A program made the translations under genes and the position numbers. Positions 8,734-20,258 of a stretch of 64,000 nt of DNA are shown here, piece after piece. Numbering within the stretch: position 1 is the first letter of the stretch; every line of letters begins with the position of its first letter. The stretch lies in NCBI RefSeq assembly GCF_016811235.1, contig NZ_JAFBID010000016.1, positions 32,773 through 96,772 of the forward strand. The letters run 5' to 3'. The notes beneath the pieces are model-generated. The model was not told where the DNA came from. It ran no database searches and was given only the letters and a program-made list of their open reading frames with translations. Origin of the DNA: Microvirga arabica. GTDB taxonomy: Bacteria > Pseudomonadota > Alphaproteobacteria > Rhizobiales > Beijerinckiaceae.

Positions 8734-10329
8734 ATGAAAAATCTTCCGAAATTTATCCTATCCGCCGCCATGGTCGCTGCGATGGCGACTTCTTTCTCTG
8801 CCGTAAAGGCAGCTACACCGCCGGACACCCTGGTTCAGGCTTGGCAGAGCGATGACATCATCTCGCTCGATCCCGCCGAGGTGTTTGAGTTCAGCGCGTC
8901 CGAGATCATGGGCAACACCTATGAGCGCCTGGTCTCCTACGACATCAAGGATGTGTCCAAGATCACCGGACAGGTTGCCGAGTCCTGGACCGTCTCTCCG
9001 GACGGCAAGACCTTCACGTTCAAGCTGAAGCCGAACAAGAAGTTCGCCTCGGGCAGCAACATCACGGCCGAGGACGTGGTGTACTCGCTCCACCGCGCCG
9101 TGTCCCTCGACAAGTCGCCTGCGTTCATCCTGGGCCAGTTCGGCCTGACGAAGGACAACGTGAAGGACAAGATCAAGCAGACCGGGCCGCTGGAGCTCAC
9201 CGTTGAGGTCGACAAGGCCTACGCGCCGACCCTGGTCCTCTACTGCCTCGGCAACTCGGTTGCCTCGATTGTCGAGAAGAAAGTGCTCGTCCAGAATGAG
9301 AAGGACGGCGACTGGGGCTATAACTGGCTGAAGACCAAGTATGCCGGCTCCGGCCCGTATATCATGCGCGACTGGAAGGCTAACGAGGTCCTCGTCCTCG
9401 AGCGCAACCCGAATTACGAGAAGCCGACTCCCCTCGCCCGCGTGATCTTCCGCCATATCAAGGAAACCGCGAGCCAGCGCCTGCTCCTCGAGAAGGGCGA
9501 CATCGACGTGGCCCGCAACCTGAACCCGGAAGAGGTCACTGCGGTGTCCAAGAACCCGGACATTAAGATTCAGAGCGCTCCCAAGGGCACGGTCTATTAT
9601 CTCGGCCTGAACCAGAAGAACCCGAACTTGGCCAAGCCCGAGGTTCGTCAGGCCCTGAAGTACCTAGTCGACTATCAGGCGATCGCCGACACGATCATGA
9701 AGTACAAGGGCGACGTTCACCAGAACTTCCTGCCCAAGGGCTATCTCGGCGCCGAGACCTCCAACCCCTACAAGCTCGACGTCGCCAAGGCGAAGGAGCT
9801 TCTGGCCAAGGCCGGCCTGAAGGACGGCTTCTCGGTGACGATGGACACCCGCTCCACCGCCGAGATCACCGGCGTCGCCCAGGCCATGCAGCAGACCTTC
9901 GCCCAGGCCGGCATCAAGCTTGAAATCCTGCCGATGGACTCCAAGCAGGCTCTGACCAAGTACCGCGCCCGCCAGCACGACATCTATATCGGCAACTGGG
10001 GCTCGGACTATCAGGATCCGAACTCCAACGCCGACACCTTCGCGGCGAACGACGACAACTCGGACAATGCGAAGGCGAAGCCGCTGGCCTGGCGCAATGC
10101 CTGGGATCCGGGCCCGCTGACCGCCAAGACCCGCGCCGCCGTGATGGAGCGTGATGGCGAGAAGCGCGCTCAGATGTACAAGGAGCTGCAGAAGTCGGTT
10201 CTCGACGATGGCCCGTTTGTAATCTTCCTGCAGCAGACGGAAGTCGCCGCCGTGCGCAAGAACGTGGACAACTTCGTCCTCGGCCCGTCCTTCAGCGACA
10301 ACGACGTGTCCCAAGCGAAGAAGAACTGA
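8734..10329 (+). CDS. ABC transporter substrate-binding protein, dipeptide/oligopeptide type (family 5)
   Basis: Periplasmic peptide-binding protein of 531 aa. Signal peptide [18 protein letters not shown] ends at about residue 27 (SAVKA, then ATPPDT). The mature part has the family hallmarks [24 protein letters not shown] (here [14 protein letters not shown]) and [21 protein letters not shown]. No lipobox Cys, so soluble rather than lipid-anchored. It heads a co-directional operon of two permeases, two ATPases and an M19 dipeptidase. Ligand is probably a di- or oligopeptide (inference). Confidence 0.92.
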   Translation: MKNLPKFILSAAMVAAMATSFSAVKAATPPDTLVQAWQSDDIISLDPAEVFEFSASEIMGNTYERLVSYDIKDVSKITGQVAESWTVSPDGKTFTFKLKPNKKFASGSNITAEDVVYSLHRAVSLDKSPAFILGQFGLTKDNVKDKIKQTGPLELTVEVDKAYAPTLVLYCLGNSVASIVEKKVLVQNEKDGDWGYNWLKTKYAGSGPYIMRDWKANEVLVLERNPNYEKPTPLARVIFRHIKETASQRLLLEKGDIDVARNLNPEEVTAVSKNPDIKIQSAPKGTVYYLGLNQKNPNLAKPEVRQALKYLVDYQAIADTIMKYKGDVHQNFLPKGYLGAETSNPYKLDVAKAKELLAKAGLKDGFSVTMDTRSTAEITGVAQAMQQTFAQAGIKLEILPMDSKQALTKYRARQHDIYIGNWGSDYQDPNSNADTFAANDDNSDNAKAKPLAWRNAWDPGPLTAKTRAAVMERDGEKRAQMYKELQKSVLDDGPFVIFLQQTEVAAVRKNVDNFVLGPSFSDNDVSQAKKN

Positions 10330-10336
10330 CGCATCG

Positions 10337-11395
10337 ATGGCCTCAGCAGTCATGAATCGGGGCGGAGGGCACGCAAGTGCCCTCCGCTCCTCCCTTAAGA
10401 ACATCGCGCAGTTCGTCATCGTCCTGATGACGACTCTCCTAGGCCTTGCAGCCGTCACCTTCTTCATCGGCCGCGTCGTTCCCATCGATCCCGTGATCGC
10501 CATCGTGGGCGACCGGGCTCCCGCGCAGGTTTACGAGCGCGTCCGCCAGGAACTCGGCCTCGATCTGCCTCTCATTCAGCAGTTCTGGATCTACCTGAAG
10601 AAGGCCGTCACGGGCGATTTCGGCAACTCGGTTCTCACCACAAATCCGGTGCTGACGGATATCGCCAATACGTTTCCGGCCACCCTGGAGCTTGCCACCC
10701 TCGGCACCCTCATCGGCGTGATCATCGGCATCCCGCTCGGCATCCTGGCCGCCGTCAAGCGCGGCAGCTTCATCGATCAGTTCGTGCGTGTGCTCGGCCT
10801 TGCTGGCTATTCCATCCCGATCTTCTGGCTCGGCCTCATGGGACTGCTGGTCTTCTATGCCAAGCTCGGTTGGGTGGCAGGCCCGGGTCGCATCGACGTG
10901 ACCTATTCCTACCTCTATACGCCAGTCACCAACATCGTGCTCCTCGACACGGCCATGCAGGGCCAGTGGGATGCGTTCTGGGACGCGGTCTCGCACATCA
11001 TCCTGCCCGCCTGCCTGCTCGGCTATTTCTCGCTGGCCTATATCAGCCGCATGACCCGCTCCTTCATGCTCAACGAGCTGGCGCAGGAATACGTGATCGC
11101 CGCGCGCGTGAAGGGTCTATCGGAGATGCGCGTGATCTGGCGCCACGCTCTGCGAAACGCGGCCGTTCCCCTGATCACCGTGATCGCCCTGTCCTATGCC
11201 AACCTGCTCGAAGGCTCCGTGCTGACCGAGACGATCTTCGCGTGGCCGGGACTGGGCCAATACATCACCAATTCCCTGCAGAACGCGGACATGAATGCGG
11301 TGCTCGGCGGAACCCTCGTGATCGGAACCGCCTTCGTGTTGCTCAATCTCGTGTCCGATCTGCTCTACCGCCTGCTTGATCCGAGGACCCGCTGA
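10337..11395 (+). CDS. ABC transporter permease, DppB/OppB type
   Basis: First inner-membrane permease of the importer, 352 aa. N-terminal TM (VIVLMTTLLGLAAVTFFIGRVVPIDP), the usual LGLDLPLIQQFWIYLKKAVTGDFG block, further TMs from about residue 115, and the ATPase-contacting EAA loop in YVIAARVKGLSEMRVIWRHALRNA. Starts 8 nt after the binding-protein gene; an alternative ATG is five codons in. Its stop overlaps the next start (TGATG). Confidence 0.92.
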   Translation: MASAVMNRGGGHASALRSSLKNIAQFVIVLMTTLLGLAAVTFFIGRVVPIDPVIAIVGDRAPAQVYERVRQELGLDLPLIQQFWIYLKKAVTGDFGNSVLTTNPVLTDIANTFPATLELATLGTLIGVIIGIPLGILAAVKRGSFIDQFVRVLGLAGYSIPIFWLGLMGLLVFYAKLGWVAGPGRIDVTYSYLYTPVTNIVLLDTAMQGQWDAFWDAVSHIILPACLLGYFSLAYISRMTRSFMLNELAQEYVIAARVKGLSEMRVIWRHALRNAAVPLITVIALSYANLLEGSVLTETIFAWPGLGQYITNSLQNADMNAVLGGTLVIGTAFVLLNLVSDLLYRLLDPRTR

Positions 11396-12333
11396 TGACC
11401 GGCGCCCCTCTTCCACTGGCCTCCCAGCCTTCCGGCATGCGTGCCTGGCTGCTCTCCCCGGAGCCGCATTCCCGCTGGCAGGCACGGCTCGGCCGCTTCT
11501 ATCTCGGCTGGCGTGCCTTCTCTCGGAATCCACTCGCCGTCATCGGACTTGGCATCGTTCTTCTGCTGATCCTCGTGGCGATCTTCGCCGACGTCATTGC
11601 GCCCTACTCGCCGGTCGCCGGCGGAGACCTGCGTACGCAACGTCTCCTGCCGCCGAGCGAAACCTACTGGTTCGGCACGGACGATCAGGCGCGGGACATC
11701 TTCTCCCGTGTGATCCATGGCTCCCGCATCACGCTCTTCGTCGTCGTGCTGGTGGCCCTGATCGCAACCCCCATCGGGCTTCTGGTCGGCACCGTCTCCG
11801 GCTATCTCGGCGGCTGGGTGGACACGGTGCTGATGCGCATCACCGACATCTTCCTGGCCTTCCCGCGCCTCATCCTGGCGCTCGCCTTCGTGGCGGCCTT
11901 GGGGCCGGGCATCGAGAACGCCATCATCGCCATTGCCATCACCTCCTGGCCGCCTTACGCCCGCATCGCGCGCGCCGAGACCCTGATGATCCGCAACAGC
12001 GACTTCATCGCGGCCGTCAAACTCCAGGGCGCCTCGACGCCGCGCATCATCCTAGGGCACGTAGTGCCGCTCTGCCTGTCCTCGCTCATCGTGCGCGTGA
12101 CCCTCGACATGGCGGGCATCATCCTCACCGCCGCAGGCCTCGGCTTTCTCGGTCTCGGCGCGCAGCCGCCGATGCCGGAATGGGGCGCCATGGTCGCGAC
12201 GGGTCGCAACTACCTTATCGATCAATGGTGGGTCGCCGCCATGCCGGGCATTGCGATCTTCGTGGTGAGCCTCGGCTTCAACCTGCTGGGCGATGGCCTG
12301 CGCGACGTTCTCGATCCGAAAGCCGCCAAATGA
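11395..12333 (+). CDS. ABC transporter permease, DppC/OppC type
   Basis: Second permease, 312 aa. Cytoplasmic N-terminus, TM1 (LAVIGLGIVLLLILVAIFA), the characteristic WFGTDDQARDIFSRVIHGSRI segment, then the permease core with DIFLAFPRLILALAFVAALGPG and an EAA loop (DFIAAVKLQGASTPRIILGHVVP). Overlaps the upstream permease by one base and the downstream ATPase by four, so translation is coupled. Confidence 0.92.
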   Translation: MTGAPLPLASQPSGMRAWLLSPEPHSRWQARLGRFYLGWRAFSRNPLAVIGLGIVLLLILVAIFADVIAPYSPVAGGDLRTQRLLPPSETYWFGTDDQARDIFSRVIHGSRITLFVVVLVALIATPIGLLVGTVSGYLGGWVDTVLMRITDIFLAFPRLILALAFVAALGPGIENAIIAIAITSWPPYARIARAETLMIRNSDFIAAVKLQGASTPRIILGHVVPLCLSSLIVRVTLDMAGIILTAAGLGFLGLGAQPPMPEWGAMVATGRNYLIDQWWVAAMPGIAIFVVSLGFNLLGDGLRDVLDPKAAK

Positions 12334-13153
12334 CGAAGCCGCTTCTCGACGTCGAGGACCTGCGCGTCCGTTTTCATCTGCGCACCGGCACCGTGGAAGC
12401 GGTGCGCGGCGTGTCGTTCCAGCTCGGCCGCGAGCGCCTCGGTATCGTGGGCGAGTCCGGCTCCGGCAAGTCGCAGACGGGTCGCGCCATTTTGGGCCTC
12501 ACCCCTCCTCCCGGCGAAGTGACGGCCAAGCGCCTCGCCTTCGACGGCATCGACCTGCAGACGGTCTCGAAGCGGACCTTGCGCGACCTTCGCGGCGGGC
12601 GGATCAGCATGGTGATGCAGGATCCGAAATATTCGCTCAATCCGGTCATGACCATCGGCGAGCAGATCATCGAGGCCTATCGGGCGCACCGGAAGGCCAG
12701 CAAGGCGGAAGCGCGGGACAAGGCGCTCGCCATGCTGGAAGCCGTGAAGATGCGCGATCCCGGCCGCGTCTTCTCCCTCTACCCGCACGAGGTCTCCGGC
12801 GGTATGGGACAGCGCGCCATGATCGCCATGATGCTGGTCACCGATCCGGACCTGCTGATTGCCGACGAGCCGACCTCGGCGCTCGACGTGACGGTCTCGA
12901 TGGAGGTGCTGCGCATTCTTGACGAGCTCGTCTCGGAGCGCGGCATGGGCCTGATCTTCATCTCGCACGACCTCAAGCTCGTCTCCTCCTTCTGCGACCG
13001 GGTGCTGGTGATGTATGCGGGACGCGTTGTCGAGGAGCTGGAGGCGAAGAACCTTCGCGAGGCCAAGCACCCCTATACGCAGGGCCTCATGCGCTGCCTG
13101 CCGACGCTTGCGGACGACGTTCGTCCATTGCCGACCCTGAACCGCGATCCCGC

Positions 13154-13166
<13 letters not shown>
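12330..13166 (+). CDS. ABC transporter ATPase, DppD/OppD type
   Basis: First nucleotide-binding subunit, 278 aa. Walker A GESGSGKS at about residue 39, signature VSGGMGQRAMIAMML, Walker B DLLIADEPTSALD, and a C-terminal part ending LPTLNRDPAWAL. Note the signature reads SGGMG rather than SGGQR/SGGMR, a small variation. The ATG at 12330 overlaps the permease stop (ATGA); an open frame extends upstream but is a shadow of the permease gene. Confidence 0.93.
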
Positions 13167-13948
<782 letters not shown>

Positions 13949-13984
13949 CGACGTTTTTCCGCCACCTATTTTTGATGTGAAACG

Positions 13985-15052
13985 ATGCCCAGCTCTACTC
14001 TGATGCCTGTCTTCGACGGCCATAACGACGTGCTGCTGCGCTTGATGCGCGGCAAGATCCAGCCCGAGCAGGCTTTCCTGGAAGGCGACAATATCGGCCA
14101 TCTCGACTGGCCGCGCATGAAGCAGGGCGGATTCGTCGGCGGATTCTTTGCCGTCTATGTGCCGTCCGAGAGCGTGGGCGTCGATGTGGATGAGCTGATG
14201 GCCCAAGCGCAATACGATGTGCCCCTCTCCTCGCCGCTCCCGCTCCCGACGAGCCAGCAGGTAACAGCGCACATGGCAGCGCTGCTCATCCGCATCGAGC
14301 GCGCCTCGAAGGGCGACGTGAAGATCTGCCGCACGGCCGCCGACATCCGCCAATGTATCGATACCGGCAAGCTCGCGGCGATCCTTCACATCGAGGGGGC
14401 CGAAGGCATCGACCCCGATCTCTACATGCTCGACGTGCTCTACGAGAGCGGCCTGCGCTCTATCGGCCCCGTCTGGAGCCGCCCGAACATCTTCGGCCAC
14501 GGCGTGCCGTTCCGCTATCCCTCGACGCCTGACACAGGGCCGGGTCTTACGGATCGCGGCATCGAGCTGGTGCGCGCCTGCAACCGCCTGAAAATCATGG
14601 TCGATCTCTCGCATTTGAACGAGAAGGGTTTTTGGGATGTGGCGCGGCTCTCCGATGCGCCGCTCGTCGCCACCCATTCCAACGCCTGGGAGATCTGCAA
14701 GCACTCGCGCAACCTCACCGACAAGCAACTCGGCGCAATCCGCGAGAGCCGCGGCATGGTGGGCGTGAACTTTGCCACCTCGTTCATCCGCCCTGATGGC
14801 ATGCGCAACGACGACACGCCCCTGGAGGAGATGATCCGCCACATGGATCACCTGATCGAGCATGTGGGCGTGGACGGCGTCGGCCTGGGCTCCGATTTCG
14901 ACGGCGCGACGATCCCGGCCGAGATCGGCGATGTGCGCGGACTGCCCCGCCTCGTGGACGCCATGCGCCGCCATGGCTACGACGAAGCGACCCTGCGCAA
15001 GCTCTGCTACGAGAACTGGGTGAACGTTCTGGAGCGGACCTGGGGGCTGTAA
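13985..15052 (+). CDS. Peptidase M19 family (membrane dipeptidase-type)
   Basis: Zinc dipeptidase of the renal-dipeptidase family, 355 aa. First metal motif in PVFDGHNDVLL (HxD near residue 13), bridging Glu in HIEGAEGID (about 139), His in DLSHLNEKGF and THSN, and the C-terminal GLGSDFDGATIP. No signal peptide, so probably cytoplasmic. As last gene of the importer operon it likely cleaves the imported dipeptides; D-Ala-D-Ala-type substrates are possible by analogy with ddpX-ddpABCDF, but specificity is not shown. Confidence 0.9.
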   Translation: MPSSTLMPVFDGHNDVLLRLMRGKIQPEQAFLEGDNIGHLDWPRMKQGGFVGGFFAVYVPSESVGVDVDELMAQAQYDVPLSSPLPLPTSQQVTAHMAALLIRIERASKGDVKICRTAADIRQCIDTGKLAAILHIEGAEGIDPDLYMLDVLYESGLRSIGPVWSRPNIFGHGVPFRYPSTPDTGPGLTDRGIELVRACNRLKIMVDLSHLNEKGFWDVARLSDAPLVATHSNAWEICKHSRNLTDKQLGAIRESRGMVGVNFATSFIRPDGMRNDDTPLEEMIRHMDHLIEHVGVDGVGLGSDFDGATIPAEIGDVRGLPRLVDAMRRHGYDEATLRKLCYENWVNVLERTWGL

Positions 15053-15084
15053 CCGGTTCGGATGCTCAACGATCCTCTTCTCTC

Positions 15085-15107
15085 ATGGCCGGGCTTGTCC
15101 CGGCCAT
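15085..15107. repeat. Dispersed palindromic repeat
   Basis: Perfect 9-bp inverted repeat ATGGCCGGG...CCCGGCCAT with loop CTTGT, between two convergent operons, followed by a degenerate partner around 15111-15180. The same core with one change per arm (ATGGCCGGA...TCCGGCCAT) recurs at 62493-62515, so it is a dispersed element rather than a local terminator. Confidence 0.7.
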
Positions 15108-15180
15108 CTCGTTTTGAAGAGTGCCGCGTCTTTCCAATCGAGATCACCGGCACAAGGCTGGTGATGACGAGAACGGTGAC

Positions 15181-16020
15181 TTACCGCTCTGCCTTCGAGG
15201 TGAGCGCAAACACGCTCGCGATGCCGCCGACGCCGAGCATGAGCAGCAGGCTCACCGCGTTGATCGCGGGCGATGCGCCCTCGCGCATCTGGCCGTACAT
15301 GGCGATCGGCAGGGGCGCCTCGGAGCCCACCAGCATCAGGGTCGTGTTGAAGTTCTCGAACGACATCAAGAGCGCCACGAGCCCGGCTCCGATGAGCGCG
15401 GGACTCAGGAAAGGCAGCGTCACCGTTCTCAAGACTCTTGCGCGGCTGGCGCCGAGATCGAAGGCGGCCTCTTCCAGTGCGCGATCGAACTTGCGCAGGC
15501 GCGCCGCGATGATGAGCGTCGCAATGGTGAGGATGAAGGAGAGCTGGCCCAGTACCACCAGCGGCAGGCCGGGCCGCAGAAAATCGAGATCGGTCTGGAG
15601 CCAGTCCTCGAGCCCGTTCGTCACGCGCGAGAAGAAGGCCAGGATCGAGATGCCGAGCACCACGCCGGGGATGACCAGCGGCCAGAGCATCATCATGGCG
15701 ACAAACGTCTTGCCGCGAAACTCCGCCCGCTCCAGCACCCAGGCATTTACCGTGCCGAGGAGCACGGCGAGCAGCGCCACGGGAATGGCCACCTTGAAGC
15801 TGTTGCCGATGCTCTCGAGCCAGATCGGATCCACCAGCACGCCGGGCTTTCCGAAAACAGCGCCAGAGCCGGTGAACCATTCCAACGTAAAGCCGCGCCA
15901 GGGCGGCGATGGGAACGGGCTCGCGTTGAAGGCGAAGATCGCCACGACGAAGAGCGGCGCGAACAGGAAGAGGTAGAACGCCGCGATGTAGAGCTTCCAG
16001 GTAATCGATGGGCGGTTCAT
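15181..16020 (-). CDS. ABC transporter permease, PotC/PotI type
   Basis: Second permease of a polyamine-type importer, 279 aa. N-terminal TM (LYIAAFYLFLFAPLFVVAIFAF), further TMs, and an EAA loop ALEEAAFDLGASRARVLRTVTLP. Follows the PotB-type permease by 4 nt. Last gene of the leftward order binding protein, ATPase, permease, permease. Confidence 0.9.
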   Translation of the reverse strand: MNRPSITWKLYIAAFYLFLFAPLFVVAIFAFNASPFPSPPWRGFTLEWFTGSGAVFGKPGVLVDPIWLESIGNSFKVAIPVALLAVLLGTVNAWVLERAEFRGKTFVAMMMLWPLVIPGVVLGISILAFFSRVTNGLEDWLQTDLDFLRPGLPLVVLGQLSFILTIATLIIAARLRKFDRALEEAAFDLGASRARVLRTVTLPFLSPALIGAGLVALLMSFENFNTTLMLVGSEAPLPIAMYGQMREGASPAINAVSLLLMLGVGGIASVFALTSKAER

Positions 16021-16024
16021 GGGC

Positions 16025-16894
16025 TCACGCCTGCTTCAGGGTGGTGCCGAGGCTCTGGCCCGTCAGGCGCAGGCCCAGCCACACGATGGCCGAGGAGAGC
16101 AGCAGGAGCAGCATGCCGAAGGCGGCTCCTTGAGGCCAATTGAAACGCGTGATGAACTGCGCGTAGATCTGCTCCGTGAACCATAAGCCGTTCTTGCCGC
16201 CCAGCAGAACCGGCGTCGCGAAGTTGCCGACGGTGAGCATGAACACGATGATGCAGCCTGCCACGATGCCTGGCATGGCGTGGGGAATAACGATGCGGCG
16301 CAAAACCGTCCAGCGGCTGCCGCCGAGATCATAGCCAGCCTCAACGACAGCGGGCTCCAGGCTCTCCAGAGCGTTTGCGAGCGGCACGATCATGAAGAGA
16401 AGCCCGCCATAGACGAGGCCGAGGATGACCGCGCCGTCGTTGTAGAGAAGCTCCACCGGCTGGCTCGCGACACCCATGGAACGCAGCGCGTAGGAGATCA
16501 CGCCCGTCTCGCGCAAAAGGATCATCCAGCCGAGGGTGCGCACCAGCTCCGACACCCAGAACGGCAGCAGGCAGAGCAGCAGCAGCATGGCCTTGAGGCG
16601 GCCTTGCGCCACGCGGGCGATGTAGAGCGCGATGGGAAAGGCGAGCACCAGGGTCAGCGCCGTCACGAGGATCGACATGAACGCCGTGCGCGCGAAGGTG
16701 CGCCAGTAGAGCGGTTCGGTGAAAAACTCGAGGTAATTGCCGAACCCGAAGGCATAGACCCGCGGCGCGACGCGCTCGCTGAAGGAGAGGACGAGGATTT
16801 CCACATGCGGCAGCACGATGAGAAGCCCCAGCCACAGGATGGCGGGAGCGAGAAGCAGGAAGAGCGTGAGGCGTGAGGCCTGCTTCGCGATCAT
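16025..16894 (-). CDS. ABC transporter permease, PotB/PotH type
   Basis: First permease of the polyamine-type importer, 289 aa. N-terminal TM (LTLFLLLAPAILWLGLLIVLP), a periplasmic loop with YLEFFTEPLYWRTFART, and the EAA-type loop AVVEAGYDLGGSRWTVLRRIVIPHA. Its start overlaps the end of the ATPase gene by 4 nt. Confidence 0.9.
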   Translation of the reverse strand: MIAKQASRLTLFLLLAPAILWLGLLIVLPHVEILVLSFSERVAPRVYAFGFGNYLEFFTEPLYWRTFARTAFMSILVTALTLVLAFPIALYIARVAQGRLKAMLLLLCLLPFWVSELVRTLGWMILLRETGVISYALRSMGVASQPVELLYNDGAVILGLVYGGLLFMIVPLANALESLEPAVVEAGYDLGGSRWTVLRRIVIPHAMPGIVAGCIIVFMLTVGNFATPVLLGGKNGLWFTEQIYAQFITRFNWPQGAAFGMLLLLLSSAIVWLGLRLTGQSLGTTLKQA

Positions 16895-17973
16895 GCGGCG
16901 AAGACCTTCATGGCATCCGCCGTCCAGCCGACGTGGACAGGCGCGCCGACCTGGATACCGGCAAGCGGGCCGGCCTGCGGCAGCACGGCACGGACCGGCT
17001 GCTCGAAACCTGTCGTGTCGATGAGCAGGCTCGACGCGGCACCGTCGAAGAGCACCGCCGACACGCGCCCTTCGAAGCGATTGGGGAGATTGCTCAGGGA
17101 CGCAGGATCCTGCGCCAGAGCCACGGCCTCGGGCCGCACGAAGGCGAGAGCTTTCGCTGCGCCTTTCCCCTGCCCCTGCACGACGGCGCCGGACGGAAGT
17201 CGCACGGCAATGGTGCCGTTGGATGCCGCTGCCGCCTCGCCCTGCAGGCGGTTCGTCTCGCCGACAAAGCTCGCCACGAAGGGTGTTGCGGGATTGTGAT
17301 AAAGCTCGCGCGGGCTGCCCACCTGCTCGAACCGTCCCTGGTTCATCACGGCGATGCGGTCGGACATGACGAGCGCTTCGGACTGGTCGTGCGTGATGTA
17401 GGCGAAGGTGGTGTTGAAGGTGCCCTGCAACTGCTTGAGCTCGATCTTCATGTGCTCGCGCAGCTTGAGATCGAGGGCGCCCAAAGGCTCGTCGAGGAGC
17501 ACGAGGGTGGGCTCCAGCACGAGGCAGCGGGCGATCGCCACGCGCTGCCGTTGGCCGCCCGAAAGAGCCGTCACGCGGCGGCTCCCGAAGCCTTTGAGGC
17601 CCACGCGCTCCAGCATGCGGCTCGCGCGCTCATCGGCTTCCGCGCGTGACACGCCGCGGCAGGTGAGCCCATAGGCCACGTTCTCGCCGACGCTCATCAT
17701 GGGAAAGAGCGCGAGGCTCTGGAACACCATGTTGACTGGCCGCTTGTTGGCCGGAACGCCGATCATCGATTGGCCGCGGATGCGGATGTCGCCGCTCGTC
17801 GGATGCTCGAATCCGGCGATCATGCGCATCAGGGTGGTCTTGCCGCAGCCGGAGGGTCCGAGGATCGAAAAGAACTCGCCGGGGGCGACGCTGAAGCTCA
17901 CGTCATCGACGGCGGCATGCGAGCCAAAACGCTTGGTGACGTTGACGATATCGAGATCGGTGGAAGAGGCCAT
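16891..17973 (-). CDS. ABC transporter ATPase, PotA/PotG type
   Basis: ATPase of the spermidine/putrescine-type importer, 360 aa. Walker A GPSGCGKTT at about residue 38, signature LSGGQRQRVAIARCLV, Walker B LVLLDEPLGALDLK, H-loop YITHDQSEAL. A C-terminal TOBE-like regulatory domain starts near residue 285 (VVQGQGKGAAKALAFVRPEAV). Separated from the binding-protein gene by a hairpin. Confidence 0.92.
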   Translation of the reverse strand: MASSTDLDIVNVTKRFGSHAAVDDVSFSVAPGEFFSILGPSGCGKTTLMRMIAGFEHPTSGDIRIRGQSMIGVPANKRPVNMVFQSLALFPMMSVGENVAYGLTCRGVSRAEADERASRMLERVGLKGFGSRRVTALSGGQRQRVAIARCLVLEPTLVLLDEPLGALDLKLREHMKIELKQLQGTFNTTFAYITHDQSEALVMSDRIAVMNQGRFEQVGSPRELYHNPATPFVASFVGETNRLQGEAAAASNGTIAVRLPSGAVVQGQGKGAAKALAFVRPEAVALAQDPASLSNLPNRFEGRVSAVLFDGAASSLLIDTTGFEQPVRAVLPQAGPLAGIQVGAPVHVGWTADAMKVFAA

Positions 17974-17995
17974 GACGCTGCCGATACAAAAAGTG

Positions 17996-18023
17996 TCGTC
18001 CCCCAGCGTGAGCCGGGGGACGA
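17996..18023 (-). terminator. Hairpin between the binding-protein and ATPase genes
   Basis: Perfect 9-bp stem TCGTCCCCC/GGGGGACGA with a 10-nt loop, followed on the minus strand by CACTTTTTG. It is placed to cut most transcripts after the binding-protein gene and so lower expression of the ATPase and permeases, a common arrangement in ABC operons. Its sequence also resembles a dispersed repeat. Confidence 0.55.
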
Positions 18024-18040
18024 AGAGCCTGAGAGGGTGT

Positions 18041-19114
18041 TTACGAACCGGCCTTCAGGCGGTCGAGAACCTTGCCCTCGATCTCCTCGAGGCCTGCCGG
18101 CACAGCCGGGTACCAGCGAATGTTGTCGATGGCGGCCTTCGGGAAGCTCTCGGCGAACTGATCCTTCAGCTTGCCTTCCATGAGCTTGTCGGCGCCATTG
18201 GAGGCTGTGAAGTTGCCGGCAGCGGCCGCGACCTTCGCGGCGATCTCAGGACGCATGTTGAAGTTGATCCACTTGTAGGCGGCATCGTCATTGCGGCCCT
18301 TGGCGGGGATTGCGAAGGTGTCGACCCAGCCGAGCGCACCGGACTTCGGTGCGATGAACTTCATGTCCGGGTTATCGGCGTTGAGCTTCCACCCGCCCGT
18401 ATCCCAGGCCATGGCGGCGACGATCTCGCCGGAGCGCACGGCATTGAGGAGCTGATCGTTGCCCTCCCAAAAGAACTTCACGTTCTTCTTGCACTCGGCG
18501 AGCTTGGCACCAACCTTGTCCATCAGGGCGGCATAGGCTTTTGCATCGCCGTAGGCCGCGAAGGGATCCATGCCGTTGGCGAACGCGAAAGCAATCAGCG
18601 CCGGGCGCTTGGCGCGGAAGCTGGTCTTGCCAGCGAGAGCGGGATCGCAGAGGTCGTTGTAATCGGCCACTTTCGGCGCGGCCTTGGTGTTCACCACAAG
18701 CCCGTCCGTGCCCCAGATGTGGGGAACGCCATAGACCTTGCTGTCCACACTGGTGTTCTTCTTCGTCGCCTCCAGCATCGATCCGATGAACTGGTCCGAC
18801 TTGATCTTCGACATGTCGAGCGGCTTGTAGATGCCGAATTCCGTCTGCGGGCCGGCGATGCGGTCCTGGCTCGGCTGAGCGAGGTCGAAGCCAGCACCTT
18901 GCGTGGCGCGCAGCTTGGAGATCATCTCCTCATTGTTCGAGGTTGTCACCTCGACCTCGATGCCGGTCTCCTTCGTGAACTGCGCCACGATATCGGCCGG
19001 CGCGTAGCCCGACCAGGTCAGGAGCCGCAGTTTCTCGGCAGCCTGCGCCGATCCGGCGACCATGAGAGCGGCAAGAGCGGTTGCCAGCTTCAGGCTGGCG
19101 CGTTTCGTCAACAT
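18041..19114 (-). CDS. Polyamine-type ABC transporter substrate-binding protein (PotD/PotF family)
   Basis: Periplasmic binding protein of 357 aa. Signal peptide MLTKRASLKLATALAALMVA ends near residue 26 (GSAQA, then AEKLRL). The mature start LRLLTWSGYAPADIVAQFTKETGIEVEV is typical of the PotD/PotF group, with GVPHIWGTDGLVVN further in. The ATG at 19114 was chosen because the 16 upstream codons precede the signal peptide. Exact ligand (putrescine, spermidine or another amine) cannot be told from sequence. Confidence 0.88.
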   Translation of the reverse strand: MLTKRASLKLATALAALMVAGSAQAAEKLRLLTWSGYAPADIVAQFTKETGIEVEVTTSNNEEMISKLRATQGAGFDLAQPSQDRIAGPQTEFGIYKPLDMSKIKSDQFIGSMLEATKKNTSVDSKVYGVPHIWGTDGLVVNTKAAPKVADYNDLCDPALAGKTSFRAKRPALIAFAFANGMDPFAAYGDAKAYAALMDKVGAKLAECKKNVKFFWEGNDQLLNAVRSGEIVAAMAWDTGGWKLNADNPDMKFIAPKSGALGWVDTFAIPAKGRNDDAAYKWINFNMRPEIAAKVAAAAGNFTASNGADKLMEGKLKDQFAESFPKAAIDNIRWYPAVPAGLEEIEGKVLDRLKAGS

Positions 19115-19283
19115 CCTCGTCCTCCAGTGTGGTTGGGCTTTGCCCTTGTTCCCCAGTTGCAAAACTACATGACAGTTGCACGACGCGTCTAGGGGTTTGA
19201 AAGCCGGCTTAGGAATTCAAGGCCATGCTGACAGGGACTGCTCCCCCGGCTATGGATTGAGTTCACTCTGCGGGAGCCCTTAA

Positions 19284-20231
<948 letters not shown>

Positions 20232-20258
20232 GCCCCTCGCAAGGCTCGCCTCCTGATC

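Noticed and set aside
11376..12329. Upstream extension of the DppD-type ATPase frame
   Set aside because: It overlaps the whole second permease gene; the ATGA overlap at 12330 gives the natural start.
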